Of a DNA stretch of 64,000 nucleotides, positions 63,191 through 64,000 are shown one piece after another (within the stretch, counting starts at the first letter, position 1; each line of letters begins with the position of its first letter). Location of the stretch: the NCBI RefSeq assembly GCF_013410115.1, contig NZ_JACCCV010000002.1, positions 186,001 to 250,000 of the forward strand. Direction: 5' to 3'. The notes under the pieces were generated by a model. It was given only the letters and a program-made list of their open reading frames with translations. It searched no databases and was not told the DNA's origin. The stretch comes from Tunturiibacter gelidiferens. GTDB lineage: Bacteria > Acidobacteriota > Terriglobia > Terriglobales > Acidobacteriaceae. Both the position numbers and the translations under genes were made by a program.

Positions 63191-63424
63191 GCGTAGAAAC
63201 CGGAAGAGTCGCTAGAGAGTGGACCGAGGTTGAGGAACAGAGATTACAGTGGCGGCCTGCGCCTGGACCTGGCATTTGGTTTGGCGAGCCGGGCTGTGAA
63301 GAGAACGGAGGAGATCCTATCAGTCTCCCCCCAAAATTGATCGCGAAACTCTGCCCCGTGCCTCGCAAATCAAAGCTACAGCCTTGCAGCAGAGTCGTTA
63401 CGCTCCGTCACTCCTTGACGAACA

Positions 63425-63437
63425 AGAATAATTATCG
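63425..63437 (+). promoter_or_regulatory. Possible Fur/PerR-type operator
   Basis: The A/T-rich near-palindrome AGAATAATTATCG lies about 15 bp before the regulator start and resembles half of a PerR/Fur box (TTATAAT-type repeats). The match is partial. It would suit autoregulation. Confidence 0.3.
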
Positions 63438-63451
63438 TTTACTAGCTCTTG

Positions 63452-63898
63452 ATGCAAGCCTCTCCCACCGTCGAGACCCGTCCCTTCCGTGAACTTTGTG
63501 CGGATCACGGACTCACCGCGACCCACCAGCGCCAGGTTCTCTACGAGGTGATGCAGACCATGCCTGGCCACCCCAGCCCGGAAGAGGTCTACGCGCGGGT
63601 CAAGAAGCGTATACCAGCGATCTCCCTCGCGACGGTTTACAAAAACATTCATCTCTTCGTCGAAAGAGGCGTTCTAAAAGAAGTCAGCATGCACCACGGC
63701 TCCCTCCGAGTCGAGCTGAACAGCCACCTCCACCACCACATGGTCTGCTCGCATTGCAAGGCCATCACCGACATAGAAGAAAAGGATCTCGGCGTCCTCC
63801 CGGCACTGCAACGGTTGCCCGGGGGGTTTCAGGCGGAACGCTTCGCTATCGACGTCATCGGAATCTGTGCCGCGTGCCAGAAAGCAAAACGCAGCTAA
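63452..63898 (+). CDS. Fur family regulator (PerR-like)
   Basis: A 148-residue Fur-family repressor from ATG 63452. It has the winged-helix domain with LTATHQRQVLYEVMQTMPGHPSPEEVYARVKKRIPAISLATVYKNIHLFVERGVL (about 22-75) and the metal site: LHHHMVCSHCKAITDIEEKDL (His-rich plus CSHC), then CAAC near the C-terminus, giving the two CxxC pairs of the structural zinc. The ratio of His residues and the short tail fit PerR or Fur; sequence alone does not separate iron from peroxide sensing. It may control the TonB receptor upstream. Confidence 0.9.
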   Translation: MQASPTVETRPFRELCADHGLTATHQRQVLYEVMQTMPGHPSPEEVYARVKKRIPAISLATVYKNIHLFVERGVLKEVSMHHGSLRVELNSHLHHHMVCSHCKAITDIEEKDLGVLPALQRLPGGFQAERFAIDVIGICAACQKAKRS

Positions 63899-64000
63899 CA
63901 CCATTCGCTCGCTAACCGAACTTAAGAAGTTGCAATATGCCGAAGGCTATCGAAGCAAATATTTGATCCACCGGCGCCAGCTCTGCGGCGGTAATAACCC

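Overview
The window looks like chromosomal DNA of an acidobacterium of the Terriglobia (Edaphobacter/Granulicella/Terriglobus type). This is inferred from gene content: an acidobacterial duplicated orphan permease, NHL-propeller secreted proteins, a TonB receptor with an N-terminal carboxypeptidase-regulatory-like domain, a full pqqABCDE cluster, and intergenic repeats that read as 'HPERSEGS' or 'HPERSAAESKDL' when translated. No rRNA, tRNA, CRISPR array, transposase or phage gene was found. The window has no plasmid or prophage character.

Layout. 0-5 kb: two secreted NHL propeller proteins (the first cut by the window edge), then a glycine-zipper lipoprotein. 5-15 kb: housekeeping genes (engB, inositol-3-phosphate synthase, kdsC, a PCMT-like methyltransferase, a phosphorylation-dead receiver/HATPase fusion, a small lipoprotein flanked by a direct repeat, a DedA protein, the coproheme decarboxylase gene, nth, a methyltransferase, hemD). 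15-27 kb: a GYD protein, a secreted PQQ-type propeller with a ricin-type lectin tail, a decayed alcohol dehydrogenase, a hemC cluster with three exported or membrane proteins, an ADOP permease, and a TPR-metallopeptidase.

26.8-47.2 kb is a Wzx/Wzy exopolysaccharide locus. It holds a WecG/TagA-type transferase, three GT4 glycosyltransferases, a GT-A-like transferase, flippase, polymerase/ligase, Wza, Wzc BY-kinase, a WbaP-type priming transferase, two large secreted right-handed beta-helix (pectate-lyase-3) proteins and a 2-oxoglutarate/Fe(II) oxygenase. Together these would start a repeat unit on undecaprenyl phosphate, extend, flip, polymerise and export it. The beta-helix proteins and oxygenase are candidates for binding, trimming or modifying the product.

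47.2-64 kb: hemA with a CcsA/HemX-like gene, a complete pqqABCDE operon interrupted between pqqD and pqqE by a dispersed repeat, mutS, anmK, an orphan peptide-binding lipoprotein, two small enzyme or membrane genes, a TonB-dependent receptor and a Fur/PerR-type regulator. The plus strand is clearly G-rich to about 59 kb and C-rich from about 60.9 kb, so the window may span the replication terminus or an inversion end.

Four dispersed or tandem repeat families and one 830-bp-spaced direct repeat were found between genes. The least explained items are the EPS-linked beta-helix/oxygenase set, the pseudo-receiver kinase, the lectin-tailed propeller and the repeat families. No clearly new defence or mobile system is visible.
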